The notes beneath the pieces are model-generated. The model saw nothing but the letters and a program-made list of their open reading frames with translations. It searched no databases and was not told the origin of the DNA. Positions 17,747 through 27,540 of a DNA stretch of 64,000 nt are shown piece by piece. The DNA is from Rachicladosporium sp. CCFEE 5018 (Eukaryota; Ascomycota; Dothideomycetes; Cladosporiales; Cladosporiaceae): assembly GCA_002077045.2 (NCBI GenBank), contig KZ111145.1, positions 372,768-436,767 of the forward strand, given 5' to 3'. Within the stretch, counting starts at the first letter, position 1; the number at the start of each line of letters is the position of its first letter. Made by a program: the position numbers and the translations under genes.

Positions 17747-20554
17747 ATGAGTCGCGGCAGAGGAGGTAAACGCGGCAGGGGCGGCGGAGGTGGAAACAGA
17801 GGCCGAGGCGGCAACAGCAACCGCAGCAGAGGCGGTGGCGGCAGCAGCGACAAGCCAAACTACGACAACCGCCAGTCCTTCGACCAAGTCCCGAAGCAGA
17901 ATGAGAAGTTCGAACGTTACTACAACAGTCTTGATCTAGTTCCTGCCGGGCCTGAGAGAGAAGCATTCTGGGCTGCGCTTCGCCGCGAGCTTCCCAATGC
18001 CTTCAGATTCTGTGGCAGCAAAGGCAATGCATTGTCAGTGAGGAAGAATCTTACTGAACGCTTCTTCCCAATGATCGAGCAGATCAAGCATAATGGCGAG
18101 CCGGTTGAGTTGCCGAAATCTATGCCCTGGTATCCCGAGGGACTGGCGTACAGCATGACCACACCGAAGAACGTGGTGAGGAAGTATGAGCCTTTCAAAG
18201 AGTTCCAGAAGTTCCTTGTCAGTGAGACGGGCGTTGGCAACATTTCGAGGCAGGAACAGGTCAGCATGATACCGCCTTTGCTGTTGGACGTGCAGCCGCA
18301 TCACACTGTGCTGGACTTGTGCGCGGCACCGGGGAGCAAGAGTGCGCAGCTGGTCGAGCTCATACATGCTGGCGAGGAGGAGCGGGTCGAGATGGCGCTG
18401 AAGAGCGTGCAGAATGAGGAGACTCAGACTGTGGATGCTGGCGAAGAAGACGAGTACGGACGATCCACTGGACTACTGGTGGCGAACGACGTGAACTATC
18501 AGCGCGCACAGATGTTGGTACACCAGGTCAAGCGACTCAACTCGCCCAACTTGGTTGTCACGAACCACGACGCCACCATGTTTCCATCAATTGAACTTCC
18601 TAGCAATAACCCTCGACAGCCGAAGTACCTCAAATTCGACCGTATCCTTGCGGACGTGCCCTGCTCTGGCGACGGTACAACGCGTAAAAACCCTAACATT
18701 TGGAAAGACTGGTCACCTCAAAACGCACTCGGTCTCTATATCACACAAGTCCGGATCTTGGTACGGTCACTGCAGATGCTCAAGGCCGGCGGGCGTGTGG
18801 TATACTCTACCTGCTCACTCAATCCACTCGAGAATGAGGCCGTCGTCTCATCAGCCATCGAGCGATGTGGCGGCATGCAGAAGATCGACATCATCGACTG
18901 CTCGGACCAATTGCCAGGTCTGAAGCGCGTCCCAGGTCGCACCGATTGGTCGATCATGGCTCGCAGTGGCAGCATATATGAGTCTTGGGCTGAGGCACGG
19001 CAATTCGAGCCAGCTGAGACGTCCAGGATCGTGCCTGGCATGTTCCCGCCTGAGGAGGGCGAGAAAATGCCACTCGAGAGGTGCATACGTGTGTTTCCCC
19101 ACCAGCAAGACACTGGTGGGTTCTTCATCACTGTGCTGGAGAAGAAGAGTGAGCTCAAAGCAAAGCCTGAGCCGGAGAGTAAGTGTGGAAGTCGGGACTG
19201 GGTGTTCCGGGAGCCGCAACTGACAGGCGAGGCCGCGATCATGGCAGAGCTAGCGACAAATGGCGGGAAGTCAGAGGAGGAGCATGGGCTGGGACTGAAG
19301 TCACTGGAAAAGCTGAGCGAGGAGCAGCATGCTGACGAGAAGCCGGTGCTCGACGAAGCTACCGCCCTCATACAAGGCGTGCCAGCCGAGGAAGTCATGG
19401 CAAACGGCAAGCGCAAGGCCGAAGACGAGCTCGACGCCGATGTCGAGCCTAAGAAGCCGAAGGTCGAGATCGACGTTCAGCCAGCGACAAACGGCCACAG
19501 CACAGAACTCGGTGCCGCCACGTTCAGCACTACCACGAACGGCGACTCCGCCACCTCTATCAAGCCCGATAATAATGCCCTGCCTACCACCTCCCTCCCC
19601 GCGCCTCGCCCTCGCCGTAATCAAAACGACCCAATCGAAGAATCCTTCAAATACCTCCCTCCAACCCACCTCGAACTCCTCTCCATCGCCCAATTCTACG
19701 CCCTCTCCCCTCTCTTCCCCACATCCCGCTTCCTAGTCCGCAATCCCGCCGGCGATCCGGTCAAGGGAATCTACTACTCCTCCCGCCTCGTCCGCGACAT
19801 CCTCAACGCGAACACGAACCGCGGACAGGGCTTCAAGTTCGTGCACGCGGGCGTGAAGATGTTCATGAAGCAGGATGTGCAGGGTCAGGAAGGGGTGTGT
19901 CGGTGGAGGATTCAGAGCGAGGGGTTGGGGATTTTGGAGGGGTGGGTGGGGGAGAGTAGGGTTGTGAGACTATGGAAACGGGGGACGTTGAGGAGGTTGC
20001 TGGTGGAGATGTTTCCTAAAGTCGGTGGGGAGGACGGACAGGAAGGCTGGAGGGGTCTTGGCGAGATTGGCGAGCGTGTCTCCCAACTGTCGATGGGGTG
20101 CTGCGTCCTCCGCGTACTAAGCCACAAAGCCGCTCTGGCCGCCGGCCTTGCCACCGAAGCTGACGACGCCAAAGACGGTCTCGAGGAAGGTCTCACGCTG
20201 CCGCTGTGGAGAAGCATGCACAGTCTCAACCTCATGCTCCCCAAAGAAGAACGCAAAGCCATGCTCCTACGGATCTTCAACGAGGACGTGGCGCTCATCA
20301 ACAACACCATCAAAGTCGACTTCCCTAAGCGGGAAGGTCCTGGCGCGGCAGCTTTCAATGAGCGGAATGCGAAGGCTGCGGCTGCGAGGCTTGGGATTAC
20401 CGATGAGGCGGCTGGAGCGGATGTGGAGGAGGTGCAGGCTGAGGTCGAAGCAGAGAGAGACGTGGTGGAGAACGAGGCGGAGGGTGGTGTGCCTGTGCAC
20501 GCTGATGGGGAGGACGCGGAGATGGGCGACGTTGCTGAGGGTACGTCGACTTAG
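17747..20554 (+). CDS. NCL1: tRNA (cytosine-5) methyltransferase Trm4/Ncl1 (NSUN2 family)
   Basis: A single-exon, 935-residue protein. The first 35 residues are an RGG-rich tail (GKRGRGGGGGNRGRGG), typical of RNA-binding N-termini. The SAM-binding core follows: VLDLCAAPGSKSAQL (about 188-202), DVPCSGDGTTRKNP (303-316, with the release Cys306) and VVYSTCSLNPLENE (351-364, with the nucleophile Cys356). The TRM4/NSUN2-specific sequence FCGSKGNALSVRKNL (about 88) and a long C-terminal domain with a Lys/Glu-rich linker complete it. The enzyme makes m5C in tRNAs in the nucleus. The length is somewhat above yeast Ncl1 because of the acidic C-terminus. Confidence 0.95.
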   Translation: MSRGRGGKRGRGGGGGNRGRGGNSNRSRGGGGSSDKPNYDNRQSFDQVPKQNEKFERYYNSLDLVPAGPEREAFWAALRRELPNAFRFCGSKGNALSVRKNLTERFFPMIEQIKHNGEPVELPKSMPWYPEGLAYSMTTPKNVVRKYEPFKEFQKFLVSETGVGNISRQEQVSMIPPLLLDVQPHHTVLDLCAAPGSKSAQLVELIHAGEEERVEMALKSVQNEETQTVDAGEEDEYGRSTGLLVANDVNYQRAQMLVHQVKRLNSPNLVVTNHDATMFPSIELPSNNPRQPKYLKFDRILADVPCSGDGTTRKNPNIWKDWSPQNALGLYITQVRILVRSLQMLKAGGRVVYSTCSLNPLENEAVVSSAIERCGGMQKIDIIDCSDQLPGLKRVPGRTDWSIMARSGSIYESWAEARQFEPAETSRIVPGMFPPEEGEKMPLERCIRVFPHQQDTGGFFITVLEKKSELKAKPEPESKCGSRDWVFREPQLTGEAAIMAELATNGGKSEEEHGLGLKSLEKLSEEQHADEKPVLDEATALIQGVPAEEVMANGKRKAEDELDADVEPKKPKVEIDVQPATNGHSTELGAATFSTTTNGDSATSIKPDNNALPTTSLPAPRPRRNQNDPIEESFKYLPPTHLELLSIAQFYALSPLFPTSRFLVRNPAGDPVKGIYYSSRLVRDILNANTNRGQGFKFVHAGVKMFMKQDVQGQEGVCRWRIQSEGLGILEGWVGESRVVRLWKRGTLRRLLVEMFPKVGGEDGQEGWRGLGEIGERVSQLSMGCCVLRVLSHKAALAAGLATEADDAKDGLEEGLTLPLWRSMHSLNLMLPKEERKAMLLRIFNEDVALINNTIKVDFPKREGPGAAAFNERNAKAAAARLGITDEAAGADVEEVQAEVEAERDVVENEAEGGVPVHADGEDAEMGDVAEGTST

Positions 20555-21371
20555 TGAGACGAGAACTGTAGCATGTGAGCATGTGAAATCTATACGGGTC
20601 GAGGCAACCTGACTTCGCTCAATGAATGTGCCGACCTTTTCCAATGATCTTCAGTAGACAATGGATGCAACACCTGAACGCAGCACGAACGCATTCAGCT
20701 GACAAGTGCAACTGAGCATAACCGGACCAGCTGGGCGCTTCTACGACGTGGCAATATCGACGTGCATCCAGTGACGAACCCCATGTCCATCTATCGATAT
20801 GGTAGCTGGGCCTGATGGAGATCAAAGTGTAGTGAAGCAAATAGTAGATACTTTCATGAGCTATTTACATTCCGTCGTTCAACAACGCCACCCAGCTCTA
20901 TTTCTCCCTCCTCGCTATGTCGAACAACCCCACAATTCGGAGCTCGAAAACTTTCGTCCCATCTAGTTGTAGCATTATGCCATCGGATCATGATTATTAG
21001 AAGCAATGATATGAAGGAAGAGCTATACATTGAAGTGAAGAAAACTTTGTGTGCGTGCATTCGGGCCTGCCGAAGCGCATCTGTCGCGTCGTGACCTTGT
21101 GACCATTGTGGCCATGTGGCGGTGCGCACTGGTGGTAGAGCGGCCACATCTCGAGTGCGAGCCATACATGTTTGTGGTAGTGGGATTTCTCGGATGCCCC
21201 AAAGTCCGTGCCAAGACTTCTTCGCCTCCGGCTTGCGTGTCGAGTCTTGCGCCTGCATGTGTGGTGAACTGCTCGTAAGTCGTCGTAGTGCTATGTTGCA
21301 GTCGTACGAAGTGCGTGTTCGTCTGAGCGGCGTAAGAATGACATCTCAACATCATCTCGTAGATCAGTGTC
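20555..21371. other. Convergent intergenic region, no supported gene
   Basis: Between the 3' ends of the Trm4 gene (+) and the C2H2 gene (-). Two overlapping reverse frames (20854-21258, 21023-21421) have no domain and look spurious. The rest is UTR-like. Confidence 0.5.
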
Positions 21372-22856
21372 TCAATCCCTCGATCGCCTCTTGCCCTGGT
21401 TCTCCATCTCGGGATGCACAACGCGCATATGCCTGGTAAGCGCGTCGTTCCGCGAGAAGCTCTTCTCCTCGCGACAGTAAGGACACCGCACCTTCATCTT
21501 GCGATTGTTGTGAATCGTGTCCTCATGCCTCGTAAGATCATACGGCCGACTGAAAATCGTGTTGCAAGGTTTGCCAGTCGAAGGGTTGACGCGCGTGCAC
21601 TTGTGTGGCCCAGCTTGAGAGTTCCGAGCGAGGAGTGCCGCGGATGTGAGGCCGCTGGCAGAGGGTGCGGGTGATGCGGAAGAGCGAGGCGACTGCGAGT
21701 TGTCGTCCTCGGAGTGGGCTGCTGAGGCTGTGCCAGATGCGGCATCGGACTCGGTCTTGGTGTGCGCGATTGCTGCTGCCTGGGCACGATGGTAGTCGCG
21801 CTTGTGACGTTGCAGGAGTGGCTGTGAGTCGAAGCGTTGCGAGCAGCCGTGGTAGGTACATGTGTATGTGCCCGTGTTTGCCCGAGTATCAGCAGGTCGC
21901 TGTATGGGTAGACGAGAGCTATCTTGCTCTTGTGACGAAGCCATGACTCCATCACTCATCGATGACTCCATCGAGGTCAGATGAGCAGGGAAGTCGGGTG
22001 TCGGCTCAGTAAGTGCAGTCGAAGGATGAAATGATGTGGTCATGCTGGTGGCAGGCTGGTAGTGTGCGGCTTGGATGGTAGCTTGTACTTGTGGTTGGAA
22101 CTGCATCGACGGTGGCGGGAAGTTTCCAAATTGACCAACATTGCCTCCGGAGTAGCCGTCAGCTGATGTGGTGGCGGCTCGGAAGCCTGCAATGTTTTGC
22201 TGACTTGTGACTGGTACGCCACGTGATGCGGCGTTGTCTTGGCCGTAGTAGTTGGATGCAAGAGGCTCGGCCGTACCATAGTGCTGTCTATATCCGTCCG
22301 GGATGCTGTCTTGGAACAGAGGTTGTTGATCGTTGTCGTTGTAGTCCAGCATTGCCTCCTTTGGTGATATCGTCTTCGTTGGCTCCCGATTCAGTGGTGG
22401 TCGGTGCTGCGCGTATTCCGCTTCTTCGCGCTCTTGCTTTTGCTGCTGGCGCATGCCCGCTGCTGTACCCACTGACTGCCTGGAGGTACTCCACGCGTCT
22501 GACACTGGCGCAAGCGGTGAGCCTTGCCTAAACGGTGATCGTTCTCGTGAGATCGCCGAAGATGGTGATGCAGAGCGCGCTATGTTCGCAGTCTGTAATC
22601 GCTCGGCCACTAGACTCCGGCCAGGTGTGAGCAGATCATTCGCGGGTCGCGCAGGATTCGTAGGTGTGGTCGTCGCGAAGTTTGCCGGGTTGTAGAGTTC
22701 ATCTTGATACGCTGCGGACTCGGTGCGGTAGAGTTGCACTGACGGGTTCGGTCTTTGAGAATCTGGGTCCGCGAAAAGTAAGCTCTCAGTGCCAAGAAAC
22801 GCACTGTCCGTTGTAAGCTTACCACTTCCAGACGAGGTGGGCGCTCTCGCACCCTT
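21372..22856 (-). CDS. C2H2 zinc-finger transcription factor, Rpn4-like fingers (5' part lost in gap)
   Basis: About 494 residues read from the gap to the stop. A long Ser/Gln/Pro-rich region precedes three C2H2-type fingers at the C-terminus. The first is CTYHGCSQRFDSQPLLQRH. The second has the form CTRVNPSTGKPC.TIFSRPYDLTRH. The third is CPYCREEKSFSRNDALTRH, ending with RVVHPE. The FSRPYDL.RH..TIH sequence with a spaced first Cys pair resembles the Rpn4 (proteasome-gene activator) type of fungal factor; that assignment is from memory of the motif. The N-terminus is missing: the frame runs into the N gap. A continuous frame across the gap is an artefact, because the other side encodes Prp3. 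Confidence 0.7.
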   Translation of the reverse strand, partial: KGARAPTSSGSGKLTTDSAFLGTESLLFADPDSQRPNPSVQLYRTESAAYQDELYNPANFATTTPTNPARPANDLLTPGRSLVAERLQTANIARSASPSSAISRERSPFRQGSPLAPVSDAWSTSRQSVGTAAGMRQQQKQEREEAEYAQHRPPLNREPTKTISPKEAMLDYNDNDQQPLFQDSIPDGYRQHYGTAEPLASNYYGQDNAASRGVPVTSQQNIAGFRAATTSADGYSGGNVGQFGNFPPPSMQFQPQVQATIQAAHYQPATSMTTSFHPSTALTEPTPDFPAHLTSMESSMSDGVMASSQEQDSSRLPIQRPADTRANTGTYTCTYHGCSQRFDSQPLLQRHKRDYHRAQAAAIAHTKTESDAASGTASAAHSEDDNSQSPRSSASPAPSASGLTSAALLARNSQAGPHKCTRVNPSTGKPCNTIFSRPYDLTRHEDTIHNNRKMKVRCPYCREEKSFSRNDALTRHMRVVHPEMENQGKRRSRD

Positions 22857-22956
22857 NNNNNNNNNNNNNNNNNNNNNNNNNNNNNNNNNNNNNNNNNNNN
22901 NNNNNNNNNNNNNNNNNNNNNNNNNNNNNNNNNNNNNNNNNNNNNNNNNNNNNNNN
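22857..22956. other. Assembly gap of exactly 100 N
   Basis: A run of 100 N, the conventional placeholder for a gap of unknown length. It separates two truncated genes on the same strand (C2H2 factor on the left, Prp3 on the right). At least the missing C-terminal half of Prp3 and the N-terminus of the zinc-finger protein should lie here, so the true gap is probably kilobases. Confidence 0.97.
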
Positions 22957-23837
22957 CGCCTCTTCATCTCCTCCACTTCAGCCTGCCGCTTGAGCGCATT
23001 AGCTTGCGCGATGAACTTACCCTTCTGATTGAAGACCAAGTCTCTCGATTTCCTCTCTCCTCCTCGGCGCGAAGAGATCGTTGGGTCGTAGATCGCATCG
23101 TCGAAGTGCGTTGCTGGTGTACTGCCAGCCTCGTCTTCAGCCGTACTCGTAGCAAGGTATGGATTAGTCTTCACGGGTGCCTGTGCCTGATTACCCTTCG
23201 TTGTGCTGAACTTCGGTCCCTGCGTCTTTGATCTCGAAGGCACGCCTAGATCTCCCATCAGCGAAGGATGCAGTCCGATCCCCAGACCTCCTCTTGCGCC
23301 CCGAGCTTCCTGCCGAGGTGGCGGCGGAGCAGGCGTCGAGTTTCGTTGGCTGGCAAGCTCCGCTGCCTTGCGCCTCGCCTCTGCTATGCGCAGGTCCTTC
23401 TCGCTCGGTGGTGGTGGCTCGGCAGCTGGCTTGGGCGGAGCTGGCGATCTCGCTCCATTCGCAGAAGGACTAGCAGTCGCTCCGCCATTTCTCTGCGCCT
23501 TGATCCTCGCCATGATCTCATCTCCCTTCCGCTTCGCCGCTGCTCGTTGCGCATCCAGTGATGATGCTGCGCCATTGCTGGCTGCTGCGGGTGCAGGGGC
23601 TGTTGTGGGTGAAGGTACGGGTGCTCGCGATACCGCGGATCCTGTTGAGGGATTTGTACCGGATATTTTCGCTTTCAGTGCCGCGATCCTAGCCTGTGCA
23701 GCTGCTTTCTTCGCGGCAGCAGCATCGGTAGTGCCGCTGATCTCTTGTCGAGCTGGAGGTGCGGGCGAGCCATCGTTAGATCGGACTCGCTTCGTGTCGC
23801 CCTCATCGTCGAGGTCGTGAGGCCGTTTGCCCGTCAT
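22957..23837 (-). CDS. PRP3: U4/U6 snRNP splicing factor Prp3, N-terminal part (truncated by gap)
   Basis: From the ATG at 23837-23835 the frame gives about 293 residues before the gap. The N-terminus is basic and Ala/Pro-rich (KRPHDLDDEGDTKRVR, AAAQARIAALKAKI). The region from KFSTTKGNQAQAPVKTNPYL through DDAIYDPTISSRR to LVFNQKGKFIAQANALKRQA and VEEMKR matches the start of the PRP3 domain of Prp3 proteins. The rest of that domain and the C-terminal DUF1115 domain would lie in the gap. Prp3 holds U4 and U6 snRNA together in the tri-snRNP. Another tri-snRNP protein, Snu13, is encoded at 39.9-40.4 kb. Confidence 0.8.
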
Positions 23838-25226
23838 CACTGCGGTCGCTTGGTCGGTGGTGTACAGAGTGATCGTGTGCTAGTTCGTGGAGGGGAGTTC
23901 ACACTTTCTGTGCGCGCGAGTCATTCATTTGGATGCGCAACCCTACTCAAATGTGTGGTTGGGGTTGAAATTGGGGTTACGAGGGCGACGACGAGGTCTC
24001 GATCGTTTGGGGTGAAGAACCGATATCAGAGTCAGTAGATCGATCGACTATGGTCTTTGGGTTATTATCATATCGGTTTGGGTCCAATATACTGGGTGCC
24101 TGTGGTCGTGTCATCGTCGTCGTCTTTCGAAGCTTGAGATCTTGATATCGTTCAGTACCCAGAGCAAGAGCATGGTCATCTTTCTGAACTCCAGAGTATC
24201 ACAGCACTGAATACCTCCCGACATACAAGGGATGTCTACGAGCACCTTCTCAGGCATTTGTATCTCGCACTATACTGATATAGACTAAAGTACCTCATCC
24301 CAAAGAAGTGCTGATCGCCCACGAGAAGGGTGCTGGTCTGGGAGCGCGAGGCAGGCACTGCACCAACGATAGCACGTCTGAGCGCCCAAGTACCTACGTA
24401 GGCATATCGGGTCTGCAGCAGACAGACGAGGAGCGCCCAAAGGACGCCGAATGCAGTGATCTATCGGACTACCAAACTGTTCTTCGTACTTCCAATGTAC
24501 AGCAACGCTACGAACAAGCCCCATTACCACATTACATGTAACCACCCAAGCTCTGTCGATTGAGGAGTCGAAAACCACATCTGCCCGTAGAGCAGTACAC
24601 CCTCGCAGCCAGTGAATGTCACAACCTACTCGTAAGCGTTGACGATGTGCTGTAAGGCAATATGCAGGCAGGTTCTCGAAAAAGCGGTGGCGAAGATGCT
24701 AGCGGCGCGCCATGATTGTGATCAACATGGCCAGGCAGGTGCATGTGAGTAGCATGCTTGATTGAGATGTACTTGAGCAGCTGAGGAGAACTATGCAGCC
24801 AAGACGGCAAGGCTGGCGGCGCTTGTAATACTACGCAGGACTGCGAGCTGGAGCTGGGGTCAGCAGCGGACTCGAGACGACAAATCAGAATGCGGTGGTC
24901 AGTACGACTGGCGCAATAATGTCAACAAGGCAGCCCGTACAGTCCACGCGATGACAGAGAGGAGTAGAGAGCACAGAGTACGAGAGACACAGCAGGATTG
25001 GGTTGATATTCTTCATTTCATTGCCTACACTCTCCACCCCAGTAGCAGAGCATAATCTACACCGCTCTCAAAGCCCGTAGGCCCATAACCCAAACCCATG
25101 AAAACCCCATATCGCGCCATCCATCACAGCCACTGTCCAGCGCGCTGTTTGCACCATGCCGATGGATATCTGATGTTGTGTAGTCGTAAGAGGAAGAAGC
25201 ACCGAGGAGGAAATGGTGCAAGTCGT
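23838..25226. other. Intergenic region, no supported gene
   Basis: Upstream flank of PRP3 and 3' flank of the H4 gene, 1.4 kb. Only short frames without domains were found on either strand. Confidence 0.5.
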
Positions 25227-25667
<441 letters not shown>

Positions 25668-26157
25668 GTTGATGTGTGTGAGGGGGGTTGGTTGATGGAG
25701 AAGTGTTGTTGTTGAGGGGGCTTGATGGTGGAGATAGCCGGTATGGATGTGCGGTAGTGGATGGTGAGGGAGAGTGGTGGTGTAGAGGCGAGGCGCGGGG
25801 AATAAGTACAGGCAGCATCGGAGGGCGGCACTGCGCGTTTGATCTTTGCAGGTGTGATCTGAAAGCGCGCTAAGCCTCATTCGCACGCGCACCTTCTGGC
25901 GCGTGCTGCCAAGATCACAACATTGCTGGATCAAATGCAAGCACGGATCACAAAGCGGCCACGCTCACCGCTGCCTTGTGAGTGTCGCTTTCCAGACGTT
26001 TGATTCTGAGCGTGATTCTGCAGTGCCCCCGCGCTGTATATTTCTCGTCACTTCCGCTTCCCTCCTGCACCACTCCACACACGACATCCACCATCCATCG
26101 ACATCATCTTCATCCACCAACACACCAACAACTCCATCACCCTCAACAACATCTGCA
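25668..26157. promoter_or_regulatory. Bidirectional H4-H3 promoter region
   Basis: These 490 bp lie between the H4 and H3 start codons, so one region must drive both genes. Visible elements are a perfect 8-bp inverted repeat GCACGCGC (25883-25890) / GCGCGTGC (25899-25906) with an 8-nt spacer, two copies of GATCACAA (about 25913 and 25946), and a TATA-like TGTATATTT at about 26035 on the H3 side. A CT-rich 5' leader precedes the H3 ATG. Confidence 0.65.
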
Positions 26158-26762
26158 ATGGCACGCACCAAGCAGACCGCCCGTAAGTCACCGCCACCAT
26201 CATGTCGCCGTCGCAATGTTGGCGTGTTGCTTGCCTTCGCCACAGCGCGTCTGCAAGTAACATGACTTCATTGCATGGCACTCACAGCACTTCACAACAA
26301 TACACTGACATCCTTCATAGGCAAGTCCACTGGTGGCAAGGCTCCCCGCAAGCAGCTCGCTGCGAAGGCTGCCCGCAAGTCCGCGCCATCTACCGGTGGT
26401 GTCAAGAAGCCTCACAGGTACAAGCCAGGTTTGTCATCACTTCAATGCCTGTAAGACTTCACGTCATACTAATATGCATATCAGGAACCGTCGCTCTCCG
26501 TGAGATCCGTCGCTACCAGAAGTCCACCGAGCTGCTCATCCGCAAGCTCCCCTTCCAGCGTCTCGTCCGTGAAATCGCTCAAGACTTCAAGTCCGATCTC
26601 CGCTTCCAGTCCTCCGCCATCGGCGCTCTTCAAGAGTCCGTCGAGGCCTACCTCGTCTCCCTCTTCGAGGACACCAACCTGTGCGCCATCCACGCCAAGC
26701 GTGTCACCATCCAGAGCAAGGACATCCAGCTCGCCCGCCGCCTTCGCGGTGAGCGCACCTAG
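26158..26762 (+). CDS. Histone H3
   Basis: Three exons: 26158-26182 (25 nt), 26321-26428 and 26485-26762, with introns gtaagt...atag (138 nt) and gtttgt...tcag (56 nt). The total is 411 nt, giving 136 residues plus stop. The protein starts [20 protein letters not shown] and ends DIQLARRLRGERT. The N-terminal tail Lys and Arg targets (K4, K9, K14, K27, K36) are all present. Exon 1 stops within the Arg8 codon. It is divergent with H4. Confidence 0.97.
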
Positions 26763-26985
26763 ATGGTGACCGCGCTCCTCCTCTTCACACATCACAACAT
26801 CATGATCATGGGCTACACTTCGACCTCTCCGGCTTGGGCTGGGTGATGGGCAGTGGGCAGACATGACATGACTCTTAGTATGGCGTTTGGGTTATTGGGT
26901 TATTGATCGGGGGTGATCATGGGGTTCGGAGAGATATCACAGAGGTGTACCATGGAGACAGATGGGCACAGATGAAGGGGTTGTA

Positions 26986-27540
26986 TCATAATGACAGTGA
27001 TGCAATGAACATTTTCAAAACCCACTTGCTTGTGCCACCTAGACTTGGTGGCCCGGTTGAGGCTACCGTCGAGGCTGACGGTGTCCGCTGGTGACTGCTC
27101 GCCCGGTCCAACCCCTGTCGCTGCTGTGCTGGCGTGGCCAGTCCTCCCATGCTCTGATTGACCGCTCCCAACTGCATAGACCAGAAGGTCTGGTCGTGCG
27201 AAGCCGTCCTGCTTGCGCTAGCAGGCGCGGACGGGCTGCTGAAAGTTGCAGACGGCGTTGCTGCGTAGCTTTGAGAACTGCGAGGCGTGTATTGCTGCAC
27301 TTTCACGCTTTCGCGTGGTGCGAAGCCGGTAGTCTGGATTGGGTACGAGATCGAGTGTTGTGGTCGCGTTATCGATGAGGGTTTGGTGGCGAGTTGGGGA
27401 CGTTTCCAGTGCTGCGTGGCAAATGTGTTGTACTCCAGGAGGTTTGAGTAGTTGCTGTGTAATGAGGAATCAAATGCAGTGGTATTTTGCGGATTGTCGA
27501 ACTGCATGACGTCGTCGACACTCAAGTCAAGATCTTCCAA
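26986..27540 (-). CDS. Regulator-like N-terminal fragment, no DNA-binding domain
   Basis: A frame of 184 residues. It has an acidic start (MEDLDLSVDDVMQFDNPQ) and a Ser/Gln/Tyr/Pro-rich body (RTASHDQTFWSMQLG, SASTVASTGPPSLG), a composition typical of N-terminal activation regions of fungal transcription factors. The frame ends in a hydrophobic, unlikely tail shortly before the 3' flank of H3. There is no room for a DNA-binding domain downstream. It is either a truncated relic or an exon whose partner I cannot see. The family is not recognised. Confidence 0.4.
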   Translation of the reverse strand: MEDLDLSVDDVMQFDNPQNTTAFDSSLHSNYSNLLEYNTFATQHWKRPQLATKPSSITRPQHSISYPIQTTGFAPRESVKVQQYTPRSSQSYAATPSATFSSPSAPASASRTASHDQTFWSMQLGAVNQSMGGLATPAQQRQGLDRASSHQRTPSASTVASTGPPSLGGTSKWVLKMFIASLSL

